Shown: positions 55,613 through 64,000, counted from the first letter of the stretch. The stretch: DNA of 64,000 nucleotides from Mycobacterium sp. DL440 (GCF_011745145.1 NZ_CP050191.1:4295327-4359326); one strand, 5' to 3'. Made by a program: numbers and translations. Notes: a model not told the origin generated them from the letters alone.

Positions 55613-56034
55613 TGAGCTCTTCGATGGTGCTGGCGATCGTGGTGCTGATCGCCGCGCTCGGGGTGGCCTACGTGATCGGTCGCCTGATCACGCTGCGCTC
55701 CGGCCTGATCAGGGCGGGTGACGAGGCTGCCAGCATCGACACCAGTGACCTCGGGCTGTCCCACACCGGCCCGACGGTGCTGCACTTCACGGCCGAATGG
55801 TGCGGGCCCTGCGCCGGGGTGCGGCGTGTTGTCGACCAGGTCTGTGCCGAGCTACCCGAGGTTGCTCACGTCGAAATCGACATGGACGCCAATCCCGAAG
55901 CCGCCAGGCGGCTTTCGGTGCTGTCGCTCCCCACCACCATCATCTTCGACAGTGATGGACGGCCCCGATACCGCACCAGCGGGGTCCCCAAGGCCGCTGA
56001 CCTGCGCTCCGCGCTGGAACCACTGTTGGCTTGA
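55612..56034 (+). CDS. thiX: Membrane-anchored thioredoxin-like protein
   Basis: 140 residues. One membrane helix (about residues 5-27), then a thioredoxin fold with AEWCGPCAGVRR (C64, C67) and cis-Pro in LSLPTTIIFD. It is placed outside the membrane and may reduce envelope disulphides. It corresponds to Rv0816c. It lies immediately upstream of the polycysteine leader. Confidence 0.9.
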   Translation: MSSSMVLAIVVLIAALGVAYVIGRLITLRSGLIRAGDEAASIDTSDLGLSHTGPTVLHFTAEWCGPCAGVRRVVDQVCAELPEVAHVEIDMDANPEAARRLSVLSLPTTIIFDSDGRPRYRTSGVPKAADLRSALEPLLA

Positions 56035-56063
56035 CGCGGCGGTTATTGGGTAAGCTGTCGGTC

Positions 56064-56156
56064 GTGTCAGCCCGCCTTGAGCTTGTGCTCACCAAGCGCC
56101 GCGCAGTAGATCTGTGCCGCGTCGCGGGTTGCTGCTGTTGTTGTTGCTGCTGTTGA
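56064..56156 (+). CDS. Polycysteine leader peptide (cysteine attenuator)
   Basis: A 30-codon ORF from GTG 56064 ends in eight consecutive Cys codons. A -10 TAAGCT at 56051-56056 places the transcript start at the GTG, so it is leaderless. Such polycysteine leaders are known in mycobacteria to act as cysteine-responsive attenuators of the sulfur operon downstream, ribosome stalling at the Cys run when cysteine is scarce. Here the DUF4395-cysA-sseC genes follow. Confidence 0.88.
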   Translation: MSARLELVLTKRRAVDLCRVAGCCCCCCCC

Positions 56157-56164
56157 GCGCAGCC

Positions 56165-56180
56165 GCGCGCTTTTGCGCGC
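56165..56180 (+). promoter_or_regulatory. Hairpin after the polycysteine leader
   Basis: GCGCGC (56165-56170), loop TTTT, GCGCGC (56175-56180). It starts 9 bp after the leader stop, a position where a stalled ribosome would unfold it, fitting an attenuation element. Confidence 0.6.
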
Positions 56181-56247
56181 CCGCTCGGGCCTTGTGCCCT
56201 GAGCCTGCACACAACCGGACCTTCGACAACACCAGGAGTTTGTTCAC

Positions 56248-56727
56248 ATGCCATCGACATCAACCCCTATCGCTGGCGTTCAGCCTGCCCAGGTGGACGT
56301 GCGGGGGCCGCGGTTCGCGGCCTGGGTCACCACCGCGGTACTGATCGGCACGCTGCTGGTCGCCGGGGTCAATGAGCTCGCGGCCGCGGCGCTTTTGGGC
56401 GCCCAGGCGGTGGTGTTCGCGATCGGCGCGGTCGGCGGCCCGCGCAAGCATCCGTACGGCCGGTTGTTCGCCACCTTCATCGCACCGCGCCTGGCGCCCG
56501 TTGCCGAACGTGAGCCGGTGCCGCCGCTGAAGTTCGCCCAACTGGTCGGCTTCGTGTTCGCCGTCGTGGGTACCGCAGGGTTCGCCTTCGGCATCACCGC
56601 GCTCGGCCTGACCGCCACCGCGTTCGCGTTGGTGGCGGCCTTCCTCAACGCCGCCTTCGGCATCTGCCTGGGTTGCCAGATCTACCCGCTGGTGGCCCGG
56701 TTGCGCCGCGCCCCCAGTCCCGCATGA
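56248..56727 (+). CDS. DUF4395 membrane protein
   Basis: 159 residues, ATG 56248 with AGGAG nearby. Three to four membrane segments and a conserved CLGCQIYPL motif near the end. DUF4395 proteins occur in the cysteine-attenuated sulfur operon with a sulfurtransferase and may move or bind sulfur species at the membrane (inference from context). Confidence 0.85.
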   Translation: MPSTSTPIAGVQPAQVDVRGPRFAAWVTTAVLIGTLLVAGVNELAAAALLGAQAVVFAIGAVGGPRKHPYGRLFATFIAPRLAPVAEREPVPPLKFAQLVGFVFAVVGTAGFAFGITALGLTATAFALVAAFLNAAFGICLGCQIYPLVARLRRAPSPA

Positions 56728-56774
56728 CATCCGCCCGACATATCAAATAGCAAGCAACCGAAAGGAATTCGTAC

Positions 56775-57611
56775 ATGGCACGTTCCGACGTCCTGGTCTC
56801 GACCGAATGGGCCGGGAGCAACCTCGACACCGCCGGCGTGGTGTTCGTCGAGGTCGACGAGAACACCAGCGCTTACGACGACGAGGGGCACATCCCCGGC
56901 GCCGTGAAACTCGACTGGAAAGACGATCTGCAGGACGCCGTCAAGCGTGACTTCGTCGACCAGCAGCAGTTCTCGAAGCTGTTGTCCGACAAGGGCATCG
57001 GCAACGACGACACGGTGGTCCTGTACGGCGGCAACAACAACTGGTTCGCCGCCTATGCCTACTGGTACTTCAAGCTGTACGGCCACGCCGACGTCAAGCT
57101 GCTCGACGGTGGCCGCAAGCGCTGGGAGCTCGACGCACGTCCGCTGGTCAAGGACGCCGTCAGCCGCCCCGCCACCTCCTACGCCGCCCAGCCCCTCGAC
57201 AACAACATCCGGGCGTACCGCGACGAGGTCATCGACGCGATCGGTACGAAGAACCTGGTCGACGTGCGTTCGCCTGACGAGTTCTCCGGCAAGATCCTGG
57301 CGCCGGCGCACCTGCCGCAGGAGCAGAGCCAGCGGCCCGGGCATATCCCCAGCGCCATCAACGTTCCGTGGAGCAAGGCAGCCAACGAGGACGGCACCTT
57401 CAAGTCCGACGAGGACCTGGCCAAGCTCTATGCGGCGGCGGGTCTCGACGGCGAGAAGGAGACCATCGCCTACTGCCGGATCGGTGAGCGTTCCTCGCAC
57501 ACCTGGTTCGTGCTGCAGGAGCTGCTGGGACACCAGAACGTCAAGAACTACGACGGCAGTTGGACGGAATACGGCTCCCTGGTGGGCGCCCCGATCGAGT
57601 TGGGAAGTTGA
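56775..57611 (+). CDS. cysA: Thiosulfate sulfurtransferase (rhodanese), CysA type
   Basis: 278 residues with two rhodanese domains; the N-terminal one is inactive and the C-terminal one has Cys234 in AYCRIGERSSHTW. It transfers sulfane sulfur to acceptors. It corresponds to Rv0815c/Rv3117. Its start follows the DUF4395 gene by 47 bp with GAAAGGA before the ATG. Control by the polycysteine leader is expected. Confidence 0.93.
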   Translation: MARSDVLVSTEWAGSNLDTAGVVFVEVDENTSAYDDEGHIPGAVKLDWKDDLQDAVKRDFVDQQQFSKLLSDKGIGNDDTVVLYGGNNNWFAAYAYWYFKLYGHADVKLLDGGRKRWELDARPLVKDAVSRPATSYAAQPLDNNIRAYRDEVIDAIGTKNLVDVRSPDEFSGKILAPAHLPQEQSQRPGHIPSAINVPWSKAANEDGTFKSDEDLAKLYAAAGLDGEKETIAYCRIGERSSHTWFVLQELLGHQNVKNYDGSWTEYGSLVGAPIELGS

Positions 57612-57612
57612 T

Positions 57613-57915
57613 ATGTGCTCTGCACCGAAGCAAGGACTGACGTTGCCGGCCGGCGTCGACCTGGAGAAGGAAACCGTCATCACCGGTCGCGTGGTGGACG
57701 GCTCCGGCCAGGCGGTCGGCGGCGCCTTCGTGCGCCTGCTGGACTCAAGCGACGAGTTCACCGCTGAGGTTGTGGCCTCGGCAACCGGCGATTTCCGGTT
57801 CTTCGCCGCTCCGGGCACCTGGACGCTGCGCGCCCTGTCCCCCGCGGGCAACGGCGATGCCAGCGTGGCCCCGTCCGGCGCCGGCATCCACGAGGTCGAC
57901 GTCAAGGTCGCCTAG
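57613..57915 (+). CDS. sseC: SseC, DUF1416 sulfur-metabolism protein
   Basis: 100 residues. VITGRVVDGSGQAVGGAFVR and GDFRFFAAPGTWTLRALSPA give a carboxypeptidase-regulatory-like beta sandwich (DUF1416). It follows cysA by one base and is conserved with it (Rv0814c). The molecular role is unknown. Confidence 0.9.
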   Translation: MCSAPKQGLTLPAGVDLEKETVITGRVVDGSGQAVGGAFVRLLDSSDEFTAEVVASATGDFRFFAAPGTWTLRALSPAGNGDASVAPSGAGIHEVDVKVA

Positions 57916-58103
57916 CGACGATCAAGGCGAGGCACGAGCCGATGAGGAGCTAGGCCATCGGCACCGCTTAACACCCAACCGCTCGAACGTGGGCTTGTGT
58001 ACGAGGATTCGCACGTTTCCCGCACACAGGCCCGCGTTCGGCTGGTATAGGGCGTCCCGACCCGGGGCGCCGACACCCTCGACTAGGAACTAGACTCTCT
58101 CCC

Positions 58104-58202
58104 GTGGTGCTCTTCTTCGAGATAATGCTCGTCGCGGCCGTCGTGGTTATCACGTGGTTCGCGTTGTACGCGCTGTACCGCCTCGTCACCGACGAGTCGT
58201 GA
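58104..58202 (+). CDS. Small membrane protein (32 aa), leaderless
   Basis: GTG 58104 with a -10 TAGACT at 58090-58095, so the message is leaderless. The protein is a single helix: [20 protein letters not shown] then [12 protein letters not shown]. It overlaps the nitrobindin GTG by 4 bases (GTGA). It looks like a genuine coupled small membrane protein. Confidence 0.6.
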   Translation: MVLFFEIMLVAAVVVITWFALYALYRLVTDES

Positions 58203-58882
58203 CCTCCGACCGAGACATTCCACCCGACGCCCCGGCCACGCAGCCGGGGTCCGGTGACCGCGCCGTAGCGGCAGCCGCCGAACGGGCCAAGGTCACGGCC
58301 GCCCGCAACATTCCGGTCTTCGACGATCTGCCGATGCCTGCCGATACCGCGAATCTGCGCGACCGCGTCGGTCTCAACGACGCGCTGCTGGCGCTGCTGC
58401 CATTGGTCGGCGTCTGGCGCGGTGAAGGCGAAGGCCGCGACACCCACGGCGACTACCGGTTCGGTCAGCAGATCGTCGTCTCCCATGACGGTGGCGACTA
58501 CCTGAACTGGGACTCTCGGTCGTGGCGGTTGAGCGAATCGGGTGAATACGACTCACCGGGCCTCCGCGAAACCGGGTTCTGGCGATTCGTGACCGATCCC
58601 GACGATCCGACCGGCCGCGACGAGTCACAGGCCATCGAACTGCTGCTGGCCCATTCGGCCGGCTATGTCGAACTTTTCTACGGCAAGCCCCTCACACAGG
58701 CTTCCTGGGAGCTGGTCACCGATGCGCTGGCCCGCAGTAAGTCCGGGCTGCTGGTGGGCGGCGCCAAACGGCTCTACGGCATCGTCGAAGGCGGCGACCT
58801 GGGCTACGTGGAGGAACGTGTGGACGCTGACGGCGGTCTGGTACCGCATCTGTCGGCCCGGCTGTCACGGTTTGTCGGCTGA
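58199..58882 (+). CDS. Nitrobindin-like haem protein
   Basis: 227 residues from GTG 58199. The FABP/nitrobindin fold is shown by [20 protein letters not shown] and a C-terminal strand ending LSRLFVG-like. The N-terminal 45 residues are an extension. The family binds ferric haem and isomerises peroxynitrite. It matches Rv0813c. Its stop overlaps the next ATG. Confidence 0.88.
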   Translation: MTSDRDIPPDAPATQPGSGDRAVAAAAERAKVTAARNIPVFDDLPMPADTANLRDRVGLNDALLALLPLVGVWRGEGEGRDTHGDYRFGQQIVVSHDGGDYLNWDSRSWRLSESGEYDSPGLRETGFWRFVTDPDDPTGRDESQAIELLLAHSAGYVELFYGKPLTQASWELVTDALARSKSGLLVGGAKRLYGIVEGGDLGYVEERVDADGGLVPHLSARLSRFVG

Positions 58883-59130
58883 TGCGCCGGCCCATCATCG
58901 CGGCAGGTCTGCTTGCCGCAGCAGCATTCCTCGGTGCGTGTTCGTCGGAAGGGCCGCAACCGGCTCCGACTTCGCCGCCGCCCGAGCACGGGACCTATGC
59001 ACACTGCCTGTCCGAGCACGGTGTGCCCTCGGCGCCGGGCCCGGTCGCCGGGCCACCGTCGGGGGTCGACGAGCAGACCTGGCAGCAGGCCATCAAGGCA
59101 TGTTCGACGCTGGCGCCGGGCCCGAGTTAG
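58882..59130 (+). CDS. Small lipoprotein, hypothetical
   Basis: 82 residues with lipobox AAFLGACSSE. The mature part has a Pro/Ser-rich linker and a Cys pair (YAHCLSEHG, IKACSTL). Coupled to nitrobindin by a one-base overlap. It may share redox or haem biology with its neighbour; no function is known. Confidence 0.68.
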   Translation: MRRPIIAAGLLAAAAFLGACSSEGPQPAPTSPPPEHGTYAHCLSEHGVPSAPGPVAGPPSGVDEQTWQQAIKACSTLAPGPS

Positions 59131-59440
59131 TTCTCGCCTTAGTTCTCGCCGCGGCGCCGCACCGTCCTGGGGTCGCGAAGGCCCGTTGGACGCACCAGGT
59201 TCGGCCTGCCCCAGACATGGGGCGGCCCCCGAGCCTTGGTACCTGGTTGGACTGACCGAGGGGCTCGGGGGCCGGGTGGCTGCGGGGAATTCGCCAGCGC
59301 GCGCAGGCAATACCCCGGCGCTGCTAGCGGGCAGCCACCTCACATGTCCATAAGTCATTCACTTGACGGACCACCTCCTTCCCTGTGTGTCCACGAAGGT
59401 ACCCCCGTCTGACCAGCCCGACAAGCGATTTAACTGCAGC
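59131..59440. other. Intergenic region with tandem repeat and terminator hairpin
   Basis: 310 bp between convergent genes. TTAGTTCTCGCC occurs twice in tandem (59127-59150), the first copy holding the lipoprotein stop. A 12-bp stem GGCCCCCGAGCC (59224-59235) with GGCTCGGGGGCC (59262-59273) is a strong terminator hairpin. The 150 bp after it carry nothing recognisable. Confidence 0.75.
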
Positions 59441-60319
59441 TCAGCGATCGCAGACGATCGCCGCGTCCACCAGGCCGGAGATGTCGGCGGCGAGCGGCGC
59501 ATCGGGCAGTCGCTGCCCGTCCAATGTGTGCACGCGAGCTGCGAGGGTGATACTGGAAACCAGCCAAACCCCTTGCGCGGTAAACAGATCCGCCGGTTTG
59601 AGCGCGCGGAAGTCGCAGTCGTAGCCTTTGTTGCGGGCCACCTCGAACAGGGCCTGCTGAGTGGTGCCGCGCAGGATCGGGTACCAGGGCGGCGGTGTGA
59701 GCAGCAGTGGCTGGCCGTCGGGGCCTTCGCTCGCGATCACCACGGTGGAGCGCGGGCCTTCCAGCAGATAGCCGTCGGAGCTCACGAAGATCACGTCGCC
59801 GGCGCCGTGACGTTCGGCGTGCCGCAGCGCGGCCATGTTCACCGCGTAGGACAGGGTCTTGGCACCCGCTGCCAGCCACGGCATGTCGCCGGCCCCCAGC
59901 GGCAACCCGCGGTCCAGGGTGATCGCCGCCAACCCGTCGCGTCGCACGCCGGCCACCCGGTCGGCCAGTGCGCCGATGGTGGTGAATGCGGTCGCCGGGC
60001 CGCCGCTCTCGCGGCCCCGGCTGTACACCAGGCGCAGCACGCCGTCGCCGTCGTTGTCGGCGATCCAGCACTCGGTCCCCAGAGCTATCGCCGCTCGCCA
60101 GGCGTCCAGGTCCGGCTCGGGCAGATCCAGCATCTTGGCGGATTGGGCCAGCCGGGCCAGATGCGCCTCCAGCAGGCAGGGGCTGCCGTCGCGCACCAGC
60201 AGCGTCTCGAAGACCCCGTCGCCGCGTACCGCGGCCAGGTCGTCGGCGTGCAGCAGCGGGGCGTTGGGGTCGTGGATCTGCCCGTCAAGGGTGACCAGCA
60301 CGGCTGGTGGGCTCGCCAT
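59441..60319 (-). CDS. Aminotransferase class IV, ADC-lyase-like
   Basis: 292 residues from ATG 60319. PLP fold type IV: DDLAAVRGDGVFETLLVRDG, the Schiff-base Lys in AGAKTLSYAVNMAALR, and VSSDGYLLEGPRSTVV, PILRGTTQQALFEVA. It matches Rv0812, assigned to aminodeoxychorismate lyase activity in folate synthesis, though D-amino acid or branched-chain transaminase activity cannot be excluded from sequence. Confidence 0.87.
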   Translation of the reverse strand: MASPPAVLVTLDGQIHDPNAPLLHADDLAAVRGDGVFETLLVRDGSPCLLEAHLARLAQSAKMLDLPEPDLDAWRAAIALGTECWIADNDGDGVLRLVYSRGRESGGPATAFTTIGALADRVAGVRRDGLAAITLDRGLPLGAGDMPWLAAGAKTLSYAVNMAALRHAERHGAGDVIFVSSDGYLLEGPRSTVVIASEGPDGQPLLLTPPPWYPILRGTTQQALFEVARNKGYDCDFRALKPADLFTAQGVWLVSSITLAARVHTLDGQRLPDAPLAADISGLVDAAIVCDR

Positions 60320-60385
60320 GGGGCCCCAGCGTAGTTTGCGCCCGCGAGCAGCTTGGAGGAAGAGCGACAAACGTACAGTTGGCCT

Positions 60386-61480
60386 ATGACTGCACTACCG
60401 TCAGCGGTTCCGGCGCCCGAGGCAGGTCCAGACGCGGGCGCCATTTGGCATTACGGTGATCCGCTCGGGGAACAGCGCGCCGCAGCAGACGCCGCGGTCG
60501 TGGTGGACCGGTCACACCGGGCAGTCCTCACCCTGGCCGGCAAGGACCGTCAGACGTGGCTGCACAGCATCTCCAGTCAGCACGTCAGCGCGTTGCCGGA
60601 CGGTGCGGTCACCGAGAATCTGAGCCTGGACCTGCAAGGCCGTGTCGAAGATCACTGGATCCAGACCGACCTCGGCGGCACCACCTACGTGGACACCGAA
60701 CCGTGGCGGGGCGAGCCGCTGCTGGCCTACCTACGCAAGATGGTGTTCTGGGCCGACGTGCAGATCGAGCCGGCCGATATGGCGGTGTTGTCACTACTGG
60801 GGCCGGGGCTGGCCGATGAGCAGGTCATCACGGCCCTGGGTTGCGAGGAACTGCCACAGGAGTCGACGGCGGCGGCGCTGCCCGGCGGCGGCTTCCTGCG
60901 CCGGCTGCCTGCCCCCGGATTCGAACTCGACCTGGTGGTGCCGCGTGCGTCAGTCGCCGAATACACCCGGCGGCTCACCGACGCCGGGGTCCGGCCGGCC
61001 GGGGTGTGGGCCTATGAGGCGCACCGGGTGGCGGCCGGAAGGCCGCGGCTGGGGGTGGACACCGATGAGCGGACCATCCCGCACGAGGTCGGTTGGATCG
61101 GCGGCCCCGGTTCCGGTGCGGTGCACCTGGACAAGGGCTGCTACCGCGGCCAGGAGACCGTCGCGCGGGTGCACAACCTCGGCAAACCACCCCGGATGCT
61201 GGTGATCCTGCAACTCGATGGCTCCGCTGACCGACCAGTGACCGGCGACACGGTGACCGCGGGCGGGCGCAATGTCGGCCGCATCGGCACCGTCGTCGAG
61301 CATGCCGACGACGGACCGATCGCGTTGGCCCTGCTCAAGCGGGCATTGCCGGTCGATACCGAGCTGGTCGCCGGGGCCGAGGCGCAGGCGCCGGCCGTGA
61401 TCGACCCGGATTCCATGCCCGGCGCCGATGCCACCGCCGGAGCCGGCCGGGCTGCAGTCGAGCGGCTCCGGCGCCGTTAG
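60386..61480 (+). CDS. ygfZ: Folate-binding protein YgfZ
   Basis: 364 residues from ATG 60386. A GcvT-like fold with the diagnostic KGCYRGQE motif at 250-257. YgfZ helps repair or assemble Fe-S enzymes in a folate-dependent way. It is divergent from the folate-linked aminotransferase IV gene by 66 bp, the arrangement of Rv0811c/Rv0812. Confidence 0.92.
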   Translation: MTALPSAVPAPEAGPDAGAIWHYGDPLGEQRAAADAAVVVDRSHRAVLTLAGKDRQTWLHSISSQHVSALPDGAVTENLSLDLQGRVEDHWIQTDLGGTTYVDTEPWRGEPLLAYLRKMVFWADVQIEPADMAVLSLLGPGLADEQVITALGCEELPQESTAAALPGGGFLRRLPAPGFELDLVVPRASVAEYTRRLTDAGVRPAGVWAYEAHRVAAGRPRLGVDTDERTIPHEVGWIGGPGSGAVHLDKGCYRGQETVARVHNLGKPPRMLVILQLDGSADRPVTGDTVTAGGRNVGRIGTVVEHADDGPIALALLKRALPVDTELVAGAEAQAPAVIDPDSMPGADATAGAGRAAVERLRRR

Positions 61481-61692
61481 CCCGTGAAACTGCGCATCAG
61501 CACGTAAGCTCACCCGGTCAACGACGACGTGACGTCCGTCTCTTCGCGAATTCTGCGTTCCTGGTGACGGTCGTGAAGCTGTGCGACGACGCAGGGCAGC
61601 CGGGCCCCCTCCGCTCACCGTGAGGCAGGGCCTGACAGCACTTCGCGGGCGGGCACGGTAAAGTGTCGGCAGGACAATAAAGACACACAGAT

Positions 61693-61721
61693 CGGAGCCG
61701 CCTAGCTATTGGGCCGCTCCG
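61693..61721 (+). promoter_or_regulatory. 5' UTR stem-loop before DUF3073 gene
   Basis: CGGAGC (61693-61698) pairs with GCTCCG (61716-61721) in the 5' region of the DUF3073 gene, downstream of a TAAAGT -10-like hexamer at about 61661. It may be a structured UTR; no known riboswitch is recognised. Confidence 0.4.
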
Positions 61722-61743
61722 TTATTGCGCGAGGGGGTCCCCC

Positions 61744-61917
61744 ATGGGCCGCGGCCGGGCTAAGGCAAAGCAGACCAAGGTTGCACGTGACCTGAAGTAC
61801 AGCTCGCCGAATACCGACTTCAGTCAGCTCCAACGTGAGCTGTCGGGATCTCCCGATTCCGGTGACGCCAATGACGACGCCGAAGACTGGTCGGGCGAGG
61901 ATGACTGGCGGCGCTGA
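61744..61917 (+). CDS. DUF3073 protein
   Basis: 57 residues: GRGRAKAKQTKVARDLKYSS then TDFSQLQRELSG and an acidic tail ending EDDWRR. This is the actinobacterial DUF3073 family (Rv0810c), an abundant small basic-acidic protein of unknown role. GAGGGGGT precedes the ATG. Confidence 0.9.
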   Translation: MGRGRAKAKQTKVARDLKYSSPNTDFSQLQRELSGSPDSGDANDDAEDWSGEDDWRR

Positions 61918-61948
61918 GCCGTCGCCACTCCGTTTTAGAACTTAGATC

Positions 61949-61990
61949 CAGGTCGCGCTGACTGCGTACGTTGCTTATCAGCGCGACCTG
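61949..61990. terminator. Perfect 13-bp stem between DUF3073 gene and purM
   Basis: CAGGTCGCGCTGA (61949-61961) pairs with TCAGCGCGACCTG (61978-61990), loop 16. It serves convergent genes on both sides; no long T-run is present. Confidence 0.8.
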
Positions 61991-61999
61991 TCTAATCAC

Positions 62000-63091
62000 C
62001 TAAAACCGCGGATGCTGTCCAACCAGCTGGGCGCGCACACTGTCCTTGCCGCCCTTCTTCACGGTTCCCAGCGTCCAGCAGTTCAGGTGACGTGCGGTCA
62101 GGATTGCCAGTGCACGGTCGGTGTCCTCAGGGGCGACGACCGCGACCATCCCGATACCCATGTTGAGCGTCTTCTCCATCTCGGCACGCTCGACGCGGCC
62201 GCGCTGGGCGATCATCTGGAACACGGGTGCCGGTGTCCACGTGCCGCGATCCAGTTCTGCGGTCAGTCCGTGGGGCACGACGCGCTCCAGGTTGCCCGCC
62301 AATCCGCCACCGGTGACGTGGCAGAACGTGCGGACCTGTGTCTCGGCGGCCAGCGCCAGGCAGTCCTTGGCGTAGATGCGGGTCGGCTCCAGCAGCTCCT
62401 CGCCGAGCGTGCGGCCGAATTCCTCGACGTGGCCGGCCAGGTTCATCCGGTCGATCTCCAGCAGCACCTTGCGGGCCAGCGAGTAGCCGTTGGAATGCAG
62501 TCCGCTGGATGCCATGGCGATGATCACGTCGCCGGGTCGGACCCGGTCGGGACCGAGCACGTTGTCCGCTTCGACGATGCCGACGCCGGTCGCGGAGATG
62601 TCATAGTGGTCGGGTTCCATCAGTCCGGGGTGTTCGGCCGTCTCGCCGCCCAGCAGGGCGCAGCCCGCCTGGACGCAACCCTCGGCGATACCGGACACGA
62701 TCGCGCTGACCCGCTCCGGAACGGTGCGGCCGACAGCGATGTAGTCCTGCAGGAACAGCGGTTCGGCACCGCACACTACGAGGTCGTCGACCACCATGGC
62801 GACCAGGTCCAGCCCGACGGTGTCGTGCTTGTCCATGGCCTGTGCCACGGCGAGCTTGGTGCCCACGCCGTCGGTCGAGGCGGCCAGCACCGGCTCGCGG
62901 TACCCGCCCCGCAGGGCGAACAACCCGGCAAAGCCGCCCAGGCCACCCCTGACCTCCGGACGGGTCGCCTTCGCGGCGAGAGGTTTGAAGAGTTCGACGG
63001 CGCGGTCACCGGCTTCGATGTCCACTCCGGCCGAAGCGTAGGAAATGCTGCTGTGTTCGGCGATGCCGTGCTGTTCGGCGCCCTTAGTCAT
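62000..63091 (-). CDS. purM: Phosphoribosylformylglycinamidine cyclo-ligase PurM
   Basis: 363 residues from ATG 63091. AIR synthase motifs STDGVGTKL, LVVCGAEPLFLQDY, GETAEHPG and CHVTGGGLAGNLERV are intact. It closes the imidazole ring in purine synthesis (AIR formation). It is 101 bp downstream of purF on the same strand. Confidence 0.95.
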   Translation of the reverse strand: MTKGAEQHGIAEHSSISYASAGVDIEAGDRAVELFKPLAAKATRPEVRGGLGGFAGLFALRGGYREPVLAASTDGVGTKLAVAQAMDKHDTVGLDLVAMVVDDLVVCGAEPLFLQDYIAVGRTVPERVSAIVSGIAEGCVQAGCALLGGETAEHPGLMEPDHYDISATGVGIVEADNVLGPDRVRPGDVIIAMASSGLHSNGYSLARKVLLEIDRMNLAGHVEEFGRTLGEELLEPTRIYAKDCLALAAETQVRTFCHVTGGGLAGNLERVVPHGLTAELDRGTWTPAPVFQMIAQRGRVERAEMEKTLNMGIGMVAVVAPEDTDRALAILTARHLNCWTLGTVKKGGKDSVRAQLVGQHPRF

Positions 63092-63156
63092 CGCAAGCAA
63101 GGCTACCGCCCCGCCATTGCACGGGTATAGCGCAGGAGGCGTTAAGGCCTCTTCAA

Positions 63157-63203
63157 GGCTGAGCCGTCAAGGACGCCACGACGGCTGAGCCGTCAAGGAC
63201 GCC
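63157..63203 (-). repeat. 21-bp tandem direct repeat at the purF end
   Basis: GGCTGAGCCGTCAAGGACGCC occurs at 63157-63177 and 63183-63203. The right copy holds the purF stop codon, so the purF 3' end was duplicated into the purF-purM gap. Confidence 0.9.
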
Positions 63204-64000
63204 TGAGCGCCGATGCGTTGTCGTTGTCGGGCTGCAGCGGGATACCGGTGCGCGCCGCGGTGGCCAGCATCTGCTCGACGACGTTCTTGCCCAGCGCGGT
63301 CTCGCCGGGCAGCTCGATCGGGTAGTTCCCGTCGAAGCAGGCCGAACACAGCCGGGTCGGGGGTTGTTCGGTGGCCGCGATCATGCCCTGCTGGGAGATG
63401 TAGCCCAGGCTGTCGGCTCCGATGGCGTGCCGTACCGCCTCCAGCATCTCGCCCTGGTGCTCGGCGGGTGCGGCGTTGGCGATCAACTCGGCCGGGGTGG
63501 CGAAGTCGATGCCGTAGAAGCAGGGCCAGCGCACCGGCGGCGAGGCGATCCGGACGTGGACCTCCAGCGCTCCGGCCTCGCGCAGCATCCTGACCAGTGC
63601 GCGCTGGGTGTTGCCGCGCACGATCGAATCGTCGACGACGATCAGCCGTTTGCCGCGGATCACTTCCCGCAGCGGGTTGAGCTTGAGCCGGATGCCCAGC
63701 TGCCGAATGGTCTGCGAGGGCTGGATGAACGTGCGGCCCACGTAGGCGTTCTTCATCAGGCCCTGGCCGAACGGGATCCCGGATTCCTGCGCGTAACCAA
63801 CAGCGGCCGGCGTTCCCGACTCGGGGACGCCGATCACCAGGTCCGCGTCGATCGGGTGCTCGCGGGCAAGCCGACGGCCGATGTCCACGCGCGTGGCATG
63901 CACAGAGCGGCCACCGATCACGCTGTCCGGGCGGGCCAGGTAGACGTACTCGAAGACGCAACCCTTGGGTTCGGGGTTGGCGAACCGGGTGGAGCGCACC
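63193..64000 (-). CDS. purF: Amidophosphoribosyltransferase PurF, C-terminal part
   Basis: The visible 268 residues are the PRPP-binding half: VVDDSIVRGNTQRALVRML is the PRPP motif and RLCSACFDGNYPI the C-terminal Cys region. The start and glutaminase domain lie beyond the right edge. It catalyses the first committed step of purine synthesis. Frame open to base 64000. Confidence 0.95.
   Translation of the reverse strand, partial: VRSTRFANPEPKGCVFEYVYLARPDSVIGGRSVHATRVDIGRRLAREHPIDADLVIGVPESGTPAAVGYAQESGIPFGQGLMKNAYVGRTFIQPSQTIRQLGIRLKLNPLREVIRGKRLIVVDDSIVRGNTQRALVRMLREAGALEVHVRIASPPVRWPCFYGIDFATPAELIANAAPAEHQGEMLEAVRHAIGADSLGYISQQGMIAATEQPPTRLCSACFDGNYPIELPGETALGKNVVEQMLATAARTGIPLQPDNDNASALRRP

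Overview
The window is chromosomal DNA from a fast-growing mycobacterium (Mycolicibacterium type). The basis is high G+C, frequent GTG/TTG starts, leaderless starts, DesA1, MshD, Rv0822c-type LCP protein, DUF732, F420-type oxidoreductase, and gene order matching the M. tuberculosis Rv0808-Rv0826 and Rv0853c-Rv0855 blocks in reverse. The species cannot be told from the sequence.

Layout. 1-16.4 kb: lipoprotein (partial), F420-dependent oxidoreductase, SRPBCC and universal stress proteins, far/pdc pair, a TetR-controlled FAD oxidoreductase plus DUF2834 protein, and a TIGR04222-DUF692-small protein operon that looks like a metal-enzyme/Cys-rich-substrate system. An L,D-transpeptidase and small membrane proteins follow. 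16.43-37.34 kb: a 20,860-bp integrative element inserted in tRNA-Phe(GAA), bounded by perfect 50-bp direct repeats. It has pSAM2-like machinery (Rep with HUH motif, GntR/KorSA-like repressor, Pra, FtsK/TraSA-like translocase with a frameshift, Xis, integrase). Its cargo is a defence island: a CBASS-type CD-NTase plus SLATT two-TM effector, a complete type I R-M locus with an XRE-HsdM fusion and extra coupled genes, and two HEPN-like proteins. A second, degraded rep 3' end lies in the cargo.

37.3-37.8 kb: tRNA cluster Phe-Asp-Glu (minus) and Lys (plus). 37.8-43.9 kb: truncated haemoglobin, DUF732 protein, MpaB-type oxygenase with its TetR, two tandem secreted paralogues, desA1 and dus. 44-54.6 kb: LCP cell-wall ligase, PhoU homologue, a MarR-controlled quinone oxidoreductase, pstSCAB, mshD and glnR. 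54.8-64 kb: DUF2993, thioredoxin, a polycysteine leader peptide controlling the DUF4395-cysA-sseC operon, nitrobindin, an aminotransferase IV enzyme, YgfZ, DUF3073, purM and purF (cut by the window edge).

The chromosomal backbone is housekeeping: phosphate uptake, nitrogen regulation, mycothiol, sulfur metabolism, purines and mycolic acid precursors. The integrated element is clearly foreign: its CBASS segment is visibly less G+C-rich, and it has displaced the original tRNA-Phe terminator.
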